A stretch of 64,000 nt of DNA from Pseudomonas brassicacearum (GCF_003732265.1 NZ_MOBK01000002.1:310001-374000), one strand, 5' to 3'; shown: positions 38,699 through 47,307, counted from the stretch's first letter. Notes: generated by a model from the letters alone, not told the origin. Numbers and translations: made by a program.

Positions 38699-40033
38699 TT
38701 ACTTGACGTTGGTTGGGGTTGGGCCTTCGGCCACGCCCAGGTCGTCTTCTACGCGTTCGTCGGAGATGCCGCGACCGCCAGAAGCCAGTTCCGCGTGCAT
38801 CACGTCAACGTCCAGCTCCTTGACCCACTTGGCCACGACCAGGGTAGCAACGGCGTTACCCACCAGGTTGGTCAGGGCGCGGGCTTCGGACATGAAGCGG
38901 TCGATACCGAGGATCAGCGCCAGGCCGGCAACCGGCAAGTGGCCAACAGCGGACAAGGTAGCGGCCAACACGATGAAGCCACTACCGGTCACGCCGGCAG
39001 CGCCTTTGGAGGACAGCAGCAACACCACCAGCAGGGTGATCTGGTGCGTGATGTCCATGTGGGTGTCGGTCGCCTGAGCGATGAACACGGCCGCCATGGT
39101 CAGGTAGATCGCGGTGCCGTCGAGGTTGAACGAGTAACCGGTCGGAATCACCAGACCCACGACGGATTTCTGCGCACCCAGGCGTTCCATCTTGATCAGC
39201 ATGCGCGGCAGTACCGATTCCGAGGAGGAAGTACCCAGCACGATCAGCAGTTCTTCACGGATGTAGCGAATCACTTTCAGCACGCTGAAACCGTGAGCAC
39301 GAGCGATGCCGCCCAGTACGACCAGCACGAACACGACGCAGGTGATGTAGAAGCACGCCATCAGTTGACCCAACTGCACCAGCGAGCCGACACCGTAGGC
39401 GCCGATGGTGAACGCCATGGCGCCGAAGGCACCCAGTGGCGCGAGCTTCATGATCATGTTGATGATGTTGAACATCACGTGGGCGAAACGATCGATGAAG
39501 TCCAGCAGCGGGCGGCCGTAGGCACCCAGGCGATGCAGGGCGAAACCGAAGATCACCGAGAACATCAGCACTTGCAGGATATCGCCGGTGGCGAACGCGC
39601 CGAAGATGGTGTTCGGGATCACGTTCAGCAGGAAGCCAACCACGCTTTGATCAGCGCCGGCGGCCACGTACTGAGCCACTTTGGAGGCATCCAGCGTGGT
39701 CACGTCGATGTGCATGCCGGCACCCGGCTGGACGATGTTGACCACCACCAGACCGACCAGCAATGCGATGGTCGAAACGATTTCGAAGTACAGCAGCGCG
39801 TAACCGCCGGTCTTGCCGACCGATTTCATGTCCTGCATGCCGGCGATACCGCTGACCACGGTGCAGAAGATGATCGGGGCGATGATCATTTTGATCAGCT
39901 TGATGAACCCGTCACCCAGCGGCTTGAGGGCCACACCAGTCTGCGGATAAAAGTGACCGATCAAAACGCCGATGATGATGGCAACGATCACCTGGAAATA
40001 CAGGGATTTATACAGTGGCTGACGAGTCGTCAT
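38699..40033 (-). CDS. dctA: C4-dicarboxylate/H+ symporter DctA
   Basis: The protein has 444 residues from ATG at 40033. It is highly hydrophobic with the dicarboxylate/glutamate transporter motifs [34 protein letters not shown] and [20 protein letters not shown]. It takes up succinate, fumarate and malate across the inner membrane. The upstream frame to 40279 is open but lacks a better start. An RpoN-type promoter lies 132-145 bp upstream, consistent with DctB/DctD control. Confidence 0.95.
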   Translation of the reverse strand: MTTRQPLYKSLYFQVIVAIIIGVLIGHFYPQTGVALKPLGDGFIKLIKMIIAPIIFCTVVSGIAGMQDMKSVGKTGGYALLYFEIVSTIALLVGLVVVNIVQPGAGMHIDVTTLDASKVAQYVAAGADQSVVGFLLNVIPNTIFGAFATGDILQVLMFSVIFGFALHRLGAYGRPLLDFIDRFAHVMFNIINMIMKLAPLGAFGAMAFTIGAYGVGSLVQLGQLMACFYITCVVFVLVVLGGIARAHGFSVLKVIRYIREELLIVLGTSSSESVLPRMLIKMERLGAQKSVVGLVIPTGYSFNLDGTAIYLTMAAVFIAQATDTHMDITHQITLLVVLLLSSKGAAGVTGSGFIVLAATLSAVGHLPVAGLALILGIDRFMSEARALTNLVGNAVATLVVAKWVKELDVDVMHAELASGGRGISDERVEDDLGVAEGPTPTNVK

Positions 40034-40097
40034 TGCAAAGTTCCTCAAGAGTGCCCGGTGACAACATCCACCTGTTGTCCCTGACACCTGAATTGCG

Positions 40098-40117
40098 AAC
40101 CCTCCTGCTTCTGGAGG
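40098..40117 (-). other. Hairpin in the dctA leader
   Basis: CCCTCC/GGAGGG with a 7-nt loop lies within the 5' leader of dctA. A second dyad, GACAAC/GTTGTC, is at 40063-40081. Their role is unknown. The rest of the 340-bp divergent region shows only the RpoN promoter. Confidence 0.45.
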
Positions 40118-40164
40118 GATTTGTTTTTCGAGCTGCGCGACGGCAGACATCTGCTCGTTGTATC

Positions 40165-40178
40165 GCAAGGCCCGTGCC
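40165..40178 (-). promoter_or_regulatory. RpoN (sigma-54) promoter of dctA
   Basis: On the minus strand this reads GGCACGGGCCTTGC, with GG-10-GC spacing exactly as in the -24/-12 consensus. It faces dctA, which in Pseudomonas is activated by DctD. Confidence 0.85.
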
Positions 40179-40372
40179 ACCTTCGCCAAAATCCCTGAAA
40201 GCCTTTTGACATCAAGGGCTGCAGGTTTTTCTTCGTCACCGAGCGGTGACTCCGATGTGGCGGATTTCCGCCCATCCACCCAACCTCGTCCGGCAATTTG
40301 GCGGATATCCGCCTTGTTCCTCGACGGTCAGCGCGGCTACCATCCGTCGTTCAATGGACGGACCTGCCTTCT

Positions 40373-41371
40373 ATGCGCGAACGCACCATCGCCAGTCATT
40401 TCGCCCGCGCCGTCCTCGGTGGCGCGCGCCGGCTGGGTTATGACTATTCAGACCTGTTGCAGCAGCTGGGCATCAGTCCCGAGCTGCTGGATGAACCGCG
40501 GGCGCGTATCGCACCGGAGCAGTTCACCCGTTTAATCCAGGGCTTGTGGCTGGCACTGGACGACGAATACCTCGGATTCGGGCCGGTCCCGAGTAAATCC
40601 GGCAGCTTCGCCATGATGTGCCACGCCGTGATCCATTGCCGCAATCTGGAAAAAGCACTGCATCGCGGCTTATTGTTTTATAGCTTATTCCCCGACGGTC
40701 CGCGTCTGACCCTGAGCCACGAAGGCGAAATGATCCGCCTGAGCCTCGACGATTCGAAGTTCCAGGACCCGGACCATTTCCTCACCGAGAGCCAATTGAT
40801 GGTCTGGCACCGCCTCGGCAGCTGGCTGATCGGCCAGCGCGTGCGCCTGGAGCAGGCGACGTTCAGTTACCCAAGGCCCGAACACGGCGCTGAATACGAC
40901 TTGCTGTTCCCCTGCCCGATGGTGTTTTCCGCAGCGCAGAGTAGCCTGCTGTTTCACAGCCGCTACCTGAACATGCCGCTGTTGCAGGACGAGCGCACCC
41001 TCAAGCATTTCCTCGAACACTCCCCCGCCGACCTGCTGTCGCGCCCGGATGACGGCGACAGCCTGAGCAGCCAGCTGCGCCGCTTGCTCAGCCGCGACAG
41101 CGCTCGCTGGCCGGACCTGGAAGCGGTGGCCGCGCATATGCACATCAGCCCGCAGACCTTGCGTCGGCATTTGCGCGAGGAAGGCACGAGTTTTCAGGAA
41201 TTGAAGGATCAGCTAAGGCGCGATATCGCGATTTATCACTTGGGGCGCGCGGATTTGTCGTTGCAGCAGATTGCTGAACAGCTGGGGTTTTCCGAGCCTT
41301 CGGCGTTTCATCGGGCGTTCAAGAAGTGGACCGGGGTAACGCCTGGGGCTTATCGCGCGCAGGAGAATTGA
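40373..41371 (+). CDS. AraC-family transcriptional regulator
   Basis: The protein has 332 residues from ATG at 40373. The N-terminal part resembles the arabinose-binding-like domain of OruR-type regulators (LLQQLGISPELLDEPRARI near 24-45). The C-terminal HTH pair includes AAHMHISPQTLRRHLREEGTSFQELKD and LQQIAEQLGFSEPSAFHRAFKKWTG. It is divergent from dctA, but the target is unknown. Confidence 0.88.
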   Translation: MRERTIASHFARAVLGGARRLGYDYSDLLQQLGISPELLDEPRARIAPEQFTRLIQGLWLALDDEYLGFGPVPSKSGSFAMMCHAVIHCRNLEKALHRGLLFYSLFPDGPRLTLSHEGEMIRLSLDDSKFQDPDHFLTESQLMVWHRLGSWLIGQRVRLEQATFSYPRPEHGAEYDLLFPCPMVFSAAQSSLLFHSRYLNMPLLQDERTLKHFLEHSPADLLSRPDDGDSLSSQLRRLLSRDSARWPDLEAVAAHMHISPQTLRRHLREEGTSFQELKDQLRRDIAIYHLGRADLSLQQIAEQLGFSEPSAFHRAFKKWTGVTPGAYRAQEN

Positions 41372-41394
41372 TTTTGCGTTGAAGCGGCTGGCCC

Positions 41395-41485
41395 CTTCGC
41401 GAGCAAGCCCGCTCCCACATTTAACCGGGTTGACCCAGATCTAATGTGGGAGCGGCGGTGCGACGATTCGACTTGCTCGCGAAGA
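41395..41485. repeat. REP pair with a 16-bp insertion in one arm
   Basis: The left unit is intact. The right unit reads TGTGGGAGCGG, then CGGTGCGACGATTCGA (41456-41471), then CTTGCTCGCGAAG, so a 16-bp word interrupts the palindrome. It lies between the AraC regulator and the DUF6124 gene. Confidence 0.88.
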
Positions 41486-41517
41486 ACGATGACGCGGTCT
41501 ACCTGACTGAATAACTG

Positions 41518-41880
41518 CTAAGGCGGATCAAGCCTGTCCAGCATCCGGTTCACCGCCAGCTCCCCCAGCATCACAACCTGCGCAATCCCCAGCACCGTGT
41601 TGCGCTGCGTCCCCTCCACCACTCCCGCAAACTCACTGAGCATCACACTCGCCGACGCCATGGATTCACAGGCGCTGACCAGCAGGGTTTCATCATTGGT
41701 GTCGGGCCCGACGAAGTAGATCGTGCTGGGTTTGCGCGGGGTGTCTTTGGGAATGACCGGTTTTAGGTAGTAGTCCAGGGCGCGGTCGGCGGCTTTGTTG
41801 AGTTTTTTTGAGTCTGGGGTTTCGTAGGGGGAGACGTCGTCGGTGTCGGTTTCTGGCGGGTTGGGCGTGATCTTGATCAT
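41518..41880 (-). CDS. DUF6124 family protein
   Basis: The protein has 120 residues from ATG at 41880. The N-terminus is acidic and Pro-rich (MIKITPNPPETDTDD, then YETPDSKKLNKAADRALDYYL), as I recall for DUF6124. The middle (NDETLLVSACESMASASVMLSEFAG) is helical and the tail carries VMLGELAVNRMLDRLDP. Function is unknown; such genes are often multicopy in Pseudomonas. The ribosome site AGGAG at 41886-41890 lies inside the word ACTCTAGGA that can pair with a loop of the upstream C4-like RNA. Confidence 0.85.
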   Translation of the reverse strand: MIKITPNPPETDTDDVSPYETPDSKKLNKAADRALDYYLKPVIPKDTPRKPSTIYFVGPDTNDETLLVSACESMASASVMLSEFAGVVEGTQRNTVLGIAQVVMLGELAVNRMLDRLDPP

Positions 41881-41887
41881 TTGAAGC

Positions 41888-41896
41888 TCCTAGAGT
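41888..41896 (-). promoter_or_regulatory. C4-like RNA target over the DUF6124 ribosome site (b2)
   Basis: On the minus strand this is ACTCTAGGA, running into GCTTCAAATG at the start codon. It can pair over 9 nt (one G-U) with the loop TTCTAGAGT of the RNA at 41937-42008. A second target word, TTAGCAG (a2), is at 41917-41923. Confidence 0.65.
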
Positions 41897-41936
41897 TATG
41901 GAGCCGCTACTCATCGCTGCTAAACGAAAAACGGGT

Positions 41937-42008
41937 GGCGGCTATGCGCGGGTTAGCAGACCAGGACTCTAGAACCCGGCGCACCGAAGTGCCCCACGCA
42001 AAGCCGCC
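41937..42008 (-). ncRNA. C4/P4-immunity-like structured antisense RNA
   Basis: On the minus strand the ends GGCGGCTTTGCGTGGG and CCCGCGCATAGCCGCC pair (15 of 16 positions with one G-U). Inside are a hairpin GCAC-UUCG-GUGC (41981-41992) and a hairpin CCGGG/CCUGG with 9-nt loop UUCUAGAGU (41966-41974), followed by CTGCTAA (41953-41959). This is a three-way junction like C4 RNA of phages P1/P7 (Rfam family C4). A T5 run at 41927-41931 follows the closing stem, so it may also terminate transcription. Targets lie on both sides. Confidence 0.7.
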
Positions 42009-42009
42009 A

Positions 42010-42201
42010 TTACATGAACGACGGACGTTGTGCGTCTAGAGAGAGACCCGGGCTGCTAAACCCGATCGCTGATTGGTCAGCGACGGGATAACGATAGAAT
42101 CCGGACCTTAGACGCACAAGCCGGCGGATTCTGGCGTAGTCGTAGGCAACGGCGCAAGGATGTGTAGCCTGAGTGAGTGTCTGGAGGTGTATTTTAAACA
42201 T
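42010..42201 (-). CDS. Possible 63-codon leader ORF before the C4-like RNA
   Basis: The ATG at 42201 has only a weak ribosome site. The product (MFKIHLQTLTQATHPCAVAY...) matches nothing I recognise. Its stop ends 1 bp before the closing stem of the C4-like RNA, and it passes through the upstream target words, so translation could affect folding. It may be chance, since the region is structured RNA in any case. Confidence 0.3.
   Translation of the reverse strand: MFKIHLQTLTQATHPCAVAYDYARIRRLVRLRSGFYRYPVADQSAIGFSSPGLSLDAQRPSFM
42030..42117 (-). other. Upstream stem region carrying target words a1 and b1
   Basis: GTGCGTCTA and TAGACGCAC form a 9-bp inverted repeat at 42030-42038 and 42109-42117. 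Between them lie CTCTAGA (b1, 42035-42041), TTAGCAG (a1, 42053-42059) and a CGCTGA-TTGG-TCAGCG hairpin. Both words complement the C4-like RNA. Confidence 0.6.
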
Positions 42202-42224
42202 ATCCGTTTAATGCTCACTCAGGC
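42167..42224. repeat. Inverted repeat with nested dyad
   Basis: GCCTGAGTGAG and CTCACTCAGGC form an 11-bp perfect inverted repeat around a 36-bp loop. The loop holds a second perfect dyad, TTAAAC-ATATCC-GTTTAA. It lies between the Ig-like gene and the C4-like RNA and could be a promoter operator or a terminator without a U-run. Confidence 0.65.
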
Positions 42225-42292
42225 GTCACGGGGTGCAATATTGGATAGATAATTAAATGCTTCCTTTTTTCCTGTGCTCTGGATCAAATCAG

Positions 42293-44737
42293 TTAACTTG
42301 CCGGCCTATTAATCCAATAGTGAACATATGTTGTTCCGTCCGCTTTGAATGTATTTACACCGAATCTTACTGACGCTCCTAAATTTCGCGAAATTGAAAT
42401 TTGCCCCATGTTATTAGAATTTGGTGCTGGCACTCCGATTGTGACGATGAACAGATTTGAACGTCTAGATGCAATTTGCACCCGGCGATCTGCCAAGTTG
42501 TTGGCAATCATAGTGCCACGCACCTGACTTATGTACGTTCTTGCATTTGCGAGAGTTAATGCTGGGGTGTGTTCGACGTGGGTGACATTGGCCGTTTCGA
42601 CATCAAAGGACTTTTGCTGACCCGCAGTATCGCGAACCACTATTGTTGTTCTGCCGTTTCCTTCGCTACGGACCACCCCTTTCGCATCGACTGACGCGAT
42701 TAATGGTTTAAGTGACTCATAGGTAATTGTACCCACTCCACCTTTTGCGCTCCGATCTGCAGCCGTGCCCGGGGCATCGTTACCGGTGTAATAAAAACTA
42801 TACCTGAACGTGAAGTTCTCTCCTTTCAAGCTGAGCAGCGAAGTATCCACAATAAGTTCCGGAATATCAGGTGCTGCCTTAACCGTATAAGTACGTACCG
42901 GAAAAGTCACAGCCGTCAGCACGTCGCGCACCCCGGAATAGTTGACCCTGAACGTCATCGTCACAGCAGTGCCATGCTTGAGCGTTTTAAACCAGTCCAC
43001 CAACGCCTGCCCAAGCGGCCGCGTCAGCCCTTGGGTTTCGTTGTGAAGTACGCCATCAAGGACATCAAAAAATATCGACGCACCGCTGTTGTTAAACCCA
43101 CTCAACTGCAGCCATACATACTGCCCCGCCACTTGAGACAACCACGGAGCAATACTCAACGTATCGCCAGCCACCAGTTTATTGACATCCAGTTCCGATC
43201 CCGTCTGACCCACAATGATCGGTGTTGGCAAGCGTGAATCACCCTCCACAATCCGATTCACCTTCAACACCAGCGGCCCGGATCTGGCAATCTCCTTGCC
43301 ACCCCGAATGAGCGCCCAGCGAAACTCCAGTTGTCTCCCGTGCCGTGCCGCCAGAAATGCCTGGTTCAGGACGGTGTTCGTCCGCTTGTTCGCATTGAAT
43401 GCCACCGCCGGAAACGGCGTAGTGCCGTGCAATGGGTTGATTTCAATTAACTGAGCCTTGTCCCCGGCCAGGGCGACGAGGAATTCGACGCGCACGGTGA
43501 CGCCGGTCGAATAGAGCCACGGGTCGATTGGGTTTTGGGCGGGCGCAACCAGGGTCGCAGGTTTCAGTGTGATAACGCCTGTGCCGATCACTTGCGCGAT
43601 GGCGGGTGTCGAGGTGGCGATGGGCGTCCCCCGGATTTGTTGATACACCACCTTCACGGTGCTATTGGCGATTATCTTGTTGTTGGGAATACTCCACAAA
43701 AACTGACTGGGTACTTGCGTGATGGGGTGTGTTTCTTCGTGAGTGGCCACAACACCGCCATTCAACTCGGCAGTGAACACCAGTTTGATCGAGTCCCCTG
43801 CTTTCCAAATCGTACCGACGAGGTGGATCAATGCCGACAATGGATTACCGTTCAACTTGGCGAGGTCGACAGTATTGGGGTCGTCATTGTTCTCGGTCGG
43901 GACTTCCCGAAGGATTGCCTTTTCCAGCGCAACTCTGTCCGTATTGACATTGGCCTTTATGACGCTCGACCAGCGTCGTTTATGGGTCGGGTTGTTTACC
44001 TGGGAAACCGCTGTGTAGGAGATCGCAAACTCCGGATGACTACCGGCCCGTTCGAACATCGCCCGGGTGATGACGATCACGTAAGGTTTGCCTACTTCAC
44101 CGGGTTGCACCGTGAAGGTGAAACGCTCGCGATTAAGCTCCAGGGTGATGACGTCATAGGCGTTCATGAAAGAATAAGACAGCGTGGCCACCACACCTCG
44201 ATCCACCTCGTCCTTGCCGATCTGAGGCGGGCTGCCCAGTTCGGGGGGCAGGCTGATGCGCAGATCGGGATGATCCCCTGTACCGGGAACGTCGTTCCCC
44301 CCAGGAAGATCGCGGTGGTAGAGCGCCCATGACTCGGTTGAGGGACCACTGTTGCCGCTGGTTCGCTCAACCTCGTACATAAAACGATGCACCCCGTCAT
44401 TCAGCAGCGACTGAAAGACGTTGAAATACACAGGCGCGTTCTGATCGGCCGGGGCCACCGGTTTGCGCTCGATCAACTGCCACTGCGTATCCCAAGGCCC
44501 CTGCACGTACAGCGCCATGTTGAGATAATTCCCACCCAATGGCGGATCAACCACAGCCTGTACCGCCCCTTCCCTACTGCCGTCCCTTCTGACAACCTCC
44601 CTGAAACTCGATTGCGGCAAGCCCTCCACCGGTACCCCGGCGGGAGGTACTGGCTTGACAATAACGCCGGGGGTCGCACCCGCAAATTTCACCGGGGCAT
44701 TAGCCAGTACGCCGGGGGTTGATTCATTGGCCGTCAC
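42293..44737 (-). CDS. Large Ig-like repeat protein (814 aa)
   Basis: GTG start at 44737 follows AAGGAAGG. The 814 residues have no signal peptide or membrane segment. Several beta-sandwich-like stretches repeat, and a BIG2-like domain near residues 650-730 carries PLIASVDAKGVVRSEGNG. The C-terminus ends TYVHYWINRPAS. The last ~150 codons are clearly AT-richer (one 60-bp line 37% GC) than the body (~57%), which suggests a swapped or acquired C-terminal module. It may be a cell-surface or secreted adhesin exported by an unseen route; no function can be assigned. Confidence 0.8.
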   Translation of the reverse strand: MTANESTPGVLANAPVKFAGATPGVIVKPVPPAGVPVEGLPQSSFREVVRRDGSREGAVQAVVDPPLGGNYLNMALYVQGPWDTQWQLIERKPVAPADQNAPVYFNVFQSLLNDGVHRFMYEVERTSGNSGPSTESWALYHRDLPGGNDVPGTGDHPDLRISLPPELGSPPQIGKDEVDRGVVATLSYSFMNAYDVITLELNRERFTFTVQPGEVGKPYVIVITRAMFERAGSHPEFAISYTAVSQVNNPTHKRRWSSVIKANVNTDRVALEKAILREVPTENNDDPNTVDLAKLNGNPLSALIHLVGTIWKAGDSIKLVFTAELNGGVVATHEETHPITQVPSQFLWSIPNNKIIANSTVKVVYQQIRGTPIATSTPAIAQVIGTGVITLKPATLVAPAQNPIDPWLYSTGVTVRVEFLVALAGDKAQLIEINPLHGTTPFPAVAFNANKRTNTVLNQAFLAARHGRQLEFRWALIRGGKEIARSGPLVLKVNRIVEGDSRLPTPIIVGQTGSELDVNKLVAGDTLSIAPWLSQVAGQYVWLQLSGFNNSGASIFFDVLDGVLHNETQGLTRPLGQALVDWFKTLKHGTAVTMTFRVNYSGVRDVLTAVTFPVRTYTVKAAPDIPELIVDTSLLSLKGENFTFRYSFYYTGNDAPGTAADRSAKGGVGTITYESLKPLIASVDAKGVVRSEGNGRTTIVVRDTAGQQKSFDVETANVTHVEHTPALTLANARTYISQVRGTMIANNLADRRVQIASRRSNLFIVTIGVPAPNSNNMGQISISRNLGASVRFGVNTFKADGTTYVHYWINRPAS

Positions 44738-44886
44738 GGGACACCTTCCTTCTCGATAAGCCCATGATCGTAGGGCTTTGATGGGGGATTAGAGCCCCGA
44801 AGGAAGAAGATTGACTACTGTCAGAAATAACAGGTATGCACCCTTTTACGACGAATGGTCAGTACCATAAGTCGTTCGTACCCTGA

Positions 44887-46233
44887 TCAAACCACCGGAA
44901 AATGAATCCGGAACGCCGCCCCGCCCATCGGCGAATCCCCTAGCGTCAGCTTGGCGCCGTAGCTTTCGATAATGTCCTTCACCACCGCCAGACCAATCCC
45001 CTGCCCCGGATGCTGACGATCCAGCCGCTCGCCCCTTTGCAAAATCCGCGCGCGCTGATCCGCCGGCACCCCAGGCCCGTCATCCTCGACACACAATTCA
45101 ACCCCGCTCAGGGTTTCACGCACGCTGATACGCACTTCACCCAGGCACAGCCGATAGGCGTTTTCCAGCAGGTTGCCCATCATTTCCAGCAAGGCGCCCT
45201 GTTCGATCGGCACGTAACACGGTTGCGGCAGATCGAAGGCGACGCGCACGCGTTTGTCGCGGTAGACCTTGTCCAGCGTGTCGCAGAGGCTTTTCAGCAC
45301 CGGTTGCAGGCGCACCTGGTGGCGCACCAGGCCGCTTTTACGCAGGCTGGCGCGTTGCAGTTGGTAGCTGATTTGTTGGCTCATGCGTTCGATCTGGGTT
45401 TGCAGCACCCAGGCCTGCTCGCGGTTTTCCGGGCGCTGGGCCATGTCTTCGCTGACGCCTTGCAAGACGGTCAGCGGGGTTTTCAGGCTGTGGGCGAGGT
45501 CGTCGAGGGAGTCGCGGTAACGGCTGCGCTGTTCGCGTTCGCTGTGCAGCAAGCGGTTGAGGGAGCCGGTCAGGCGCAGCAGTTCGCGCGGATGTTGTTC
45601 GCTGAGGCTTTCGAGGGTGCCGCTTTCGATTTCGTCGAGTTCCTGGCTGAGCCGGCGCAAGGCCTGCAAGCCCCAGGTCAGGCCGATCCACAGCAACGAC
45701 AGCAACACCAGCAAGGCCGCGCCGAAACCGAGGTAGAGGTTTTCGCGCAGGCCTTGAAGGGTGTTTTCGTACTCGCGCACCGGTTGCAACGTGACGATGC
45801 TGAACGCCGCGCTTTTGCCGCCGAGCAATTTGACCTCGACGTCATAGACGAAGAATTCCTGCCCATTGGCCTCGCGAATCCGCGCGAACTCATTGCCGCG
45901 CCCGTCATAACGCGGCTTGTAGTTGATCTGCTCTTGCCCGGTGGCCTTGGACCGCCAGACCAGGTGACCTTCACGGTCGAAGATGTAGCCGAGCAAACGG
46001 CTGTCGGTCAGGTTGAAGCGTTCATCGGGCAATTGCGCCGGCATTTGCAGGGAGTTGTTTTCCACCCGTGCGGCGGAGATCAGCGTGGTGACGTCCGAGG
46101 CCAGGCGTTGCTCGATCGAGTCCTGCAACGCCAGGCTGAACGCGCCTTGCATCGCCGGCAGCAACGCCAACATGAACAACACCGCCAACAGTGTGGCGGC
46201 GAGCATCAAGCGAACGCGAAGGGAACGAATCAA
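44887..46233 (-). CDS. phoQ: Sensor kinase PhoQ
   Basis: The protein has 448 residues, the usual PhoQ length in Pseudomonas, starting at TTG that overlaps the phoP stop (TTGA). TM1 is RLMLAATLLAVLFMLALLPAM and TM2 is LYLGFGAALLVLLSLLWIGLTW. The acidic periplasmic sensor is between, and phosphoacceptor H248 is in DLAHSLKTPLTVL. The ATPase has LLENAYRLCLGEV and GQGIGLAVVKD. It senses low Mg2+ in the family; the ligand here is inferred. It shares no operon with an oprH-like gene. Confidence 0.9.
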   Translation of the reverse strand: MIRSLRVRLMLAATLLAVLFMLALLPAMQGAFSLALQDSIEQRLASDVTTLISAARVENNSLQMPAQLPDERFNLTDSRLLGYIFDREGHLVWRSKATGQEQINYKPRYDGRGNEFARIREANGQEFFVYDVEVKLLGGKSAAFSIVTLQPVREYENTLQGLRENLYLGFGAALLVLLSLLWIGLTWGLQALRRLSQELDEIESGTLESLSEQHPRELLRLTGSLNRLLHSEREQRSRYRDSLDDLAHSLKTPLTVLQGVSEDMAQRPENREQAWVLQTQIERMSQQISYQLQRASLRKSGLVRHQVRLQPVLKSLCDTLDKVYRDKRVRVAFDLPQPCYVPIEQGALLEMMGNLLENAYRLCLGEVRISVRETLSGVELCVEDDGPGVPADQRARILQRGERLDRQHPGQGIGLAVVKDIIESYGAKLTLGDSPMGGAAFRIHFPVV

Positions 46234-46907
46234 GTGCAGCGCTCATTGAACAGGTAGCCGAGACCGCGCACGGTGTCGATCGGTTTGAACCCGCCCGGGC
46301 CTTCGAGTTTGCGGCGCAGACGGCCGACCAGCACTTCAATGACGTTCGGATCGCGCTCGTCGTCATCGGGATAGAGCTGCTCCATCAAGCGGTCCTTGGC
46401 CACCACTTGCTGATGATGGCGCATGAGGTATTCGAGGATCCGGTACTCATACGCAGTCAGCGCCAGCGGTTGTTCATCAAGGCAGGCTTGCTTGCGATTG
46501 AGGTCCAGCAGCAGCGGCCCGGCGACGATGGTCGACTGGGTGAAACCGCTGGAGCGGCGCAGCAAGGCATTCAGGCGCGCATCGAGTTCTTCGAACTGGA
46601 ACGGCTTGACCACGTAATCGTCGGCGCCGGCAGCCAGGCCCTCGACCTTGTCCTGCCAGTTGCCGCGTGCGGTGAGGATCAGGATCGGAAAGGTCTTGCC
46701 CTGCGCGCGCAGTTGACGGATCAAGTCGAGCCCGCCCATGCCCGGCAGGCCGAGGTCGATCACCGCCAGGTCAAAGTTGAACTGTCCGGTCTGGTACAGC
46801 GCCTCTTCGGCATTGGCCACGGATTCGACCACGTGGCCGCTTTCGGTCAGGCGGGTTTGCAGGTGATGGCGCAACAGCGCTTCATCTTCGACGACCAGCA
46901 GTTTCAT
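46230..46907 (-). CDS. phoP: Response regulator PhoP
   Basis: The protein has 225 residues from ATG at 46907, the PhoP length. The receiver begins MKLLVVEDEALLRHHL with phosphoacceptor Asp in AVIDLGLPGMGG and the stretch NWQDKVEGLAAGADDYVVKPFQFEEL. The winged-helix domain has QLYPDDDERDPNVIEVLVGRLRRKLEGPGGFKPIDTVRGLGYL. I recognise it as close to P. aeruginosa PhoP. It is coupled to phoQ by a 4-bp overlap and follows the small exported-protein gene. Confidence 0.92.
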   Translation of the reverse strand: MKLLVVEDEALLRHHLQTRLTESGHVVESVANAEEALYQTGQFNFDLAVIDLGLPGMGGLDLIRQLRAQGKTFPILILTARGNWQDKVEGLAAGADDYVVKPFQFEELDARLNALLRRSSGFTQSTIVAGPLLLDLNRKQACLDEQPLALTAYEYRILEYLMRHHQQVVAKDRLMEQLYPDDDERDPNVIEVLVGRLRRKLEGPGGFKPIDTVRGLGYLFNERCT

Positions 46908-46961
46908 AACGCTCTCCCGGGCAAAACGACATCTCCAATGGCACAACGGCGCATCCAACGG

Positions 46962-47267
46962 TCAGGACAGATCATAGCGGCCCAACAGGTCTTGCTGATT
47001 GAGTTTAATGCCATTGTGCGAGACCGACACGTTGGCGTAACCGGCGCGGTAATCGGCCGGGGTGGCGGGTTGGCCCAAATGCCCGCTCCAGGCACTTTCA
47101 TGGCCCACGGTGCTGACCGTACTGAAGCTGTTCAGTGTGAGGGATCTTTTGACCTTCTCGTTGGTCTTCCCAAGAGCAAGGCTGGCAATGACGTCATCGG
47201 AGGCAAGCGCGGCGGTGCTGGCGCTCAGAACGGTGAAAGCCAGAATCAGGTTTTTAAAGCCAGTCAT
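46962..47267 (-). CDS. Small exported protein, first gene of the phoPQ cluster
   Basis: The protein has 101 residues. Signal peptide LILAFTVLSASTAALA is cleaved before SDDVIASLALGK. The mature part holds TPADYRAGYANVSVSHNGIKL and ends LLGRYDLS. The family is not recognised. It is upstream of phoP on the same strand, where other Pseudomonas have oprH, and its promoter carries the four-hexamer operator below, so it is probably a PhoP target. Confidence 0.78.
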   Translation of the reverse strand: MTGFKNLILAFTVLSASTAALASDDVIASLALGKTNEKVKRSLTLNSFSTVSTVGHESAWSGHLGQPATPADYRAGYANVSVSHNGIKLNQQDLLGRYDLS

Positions 47268-47307
47268 TAGGGAATTTCCTCATGCGCAGGTGCTTTGGGT
47301 ACGAGCC

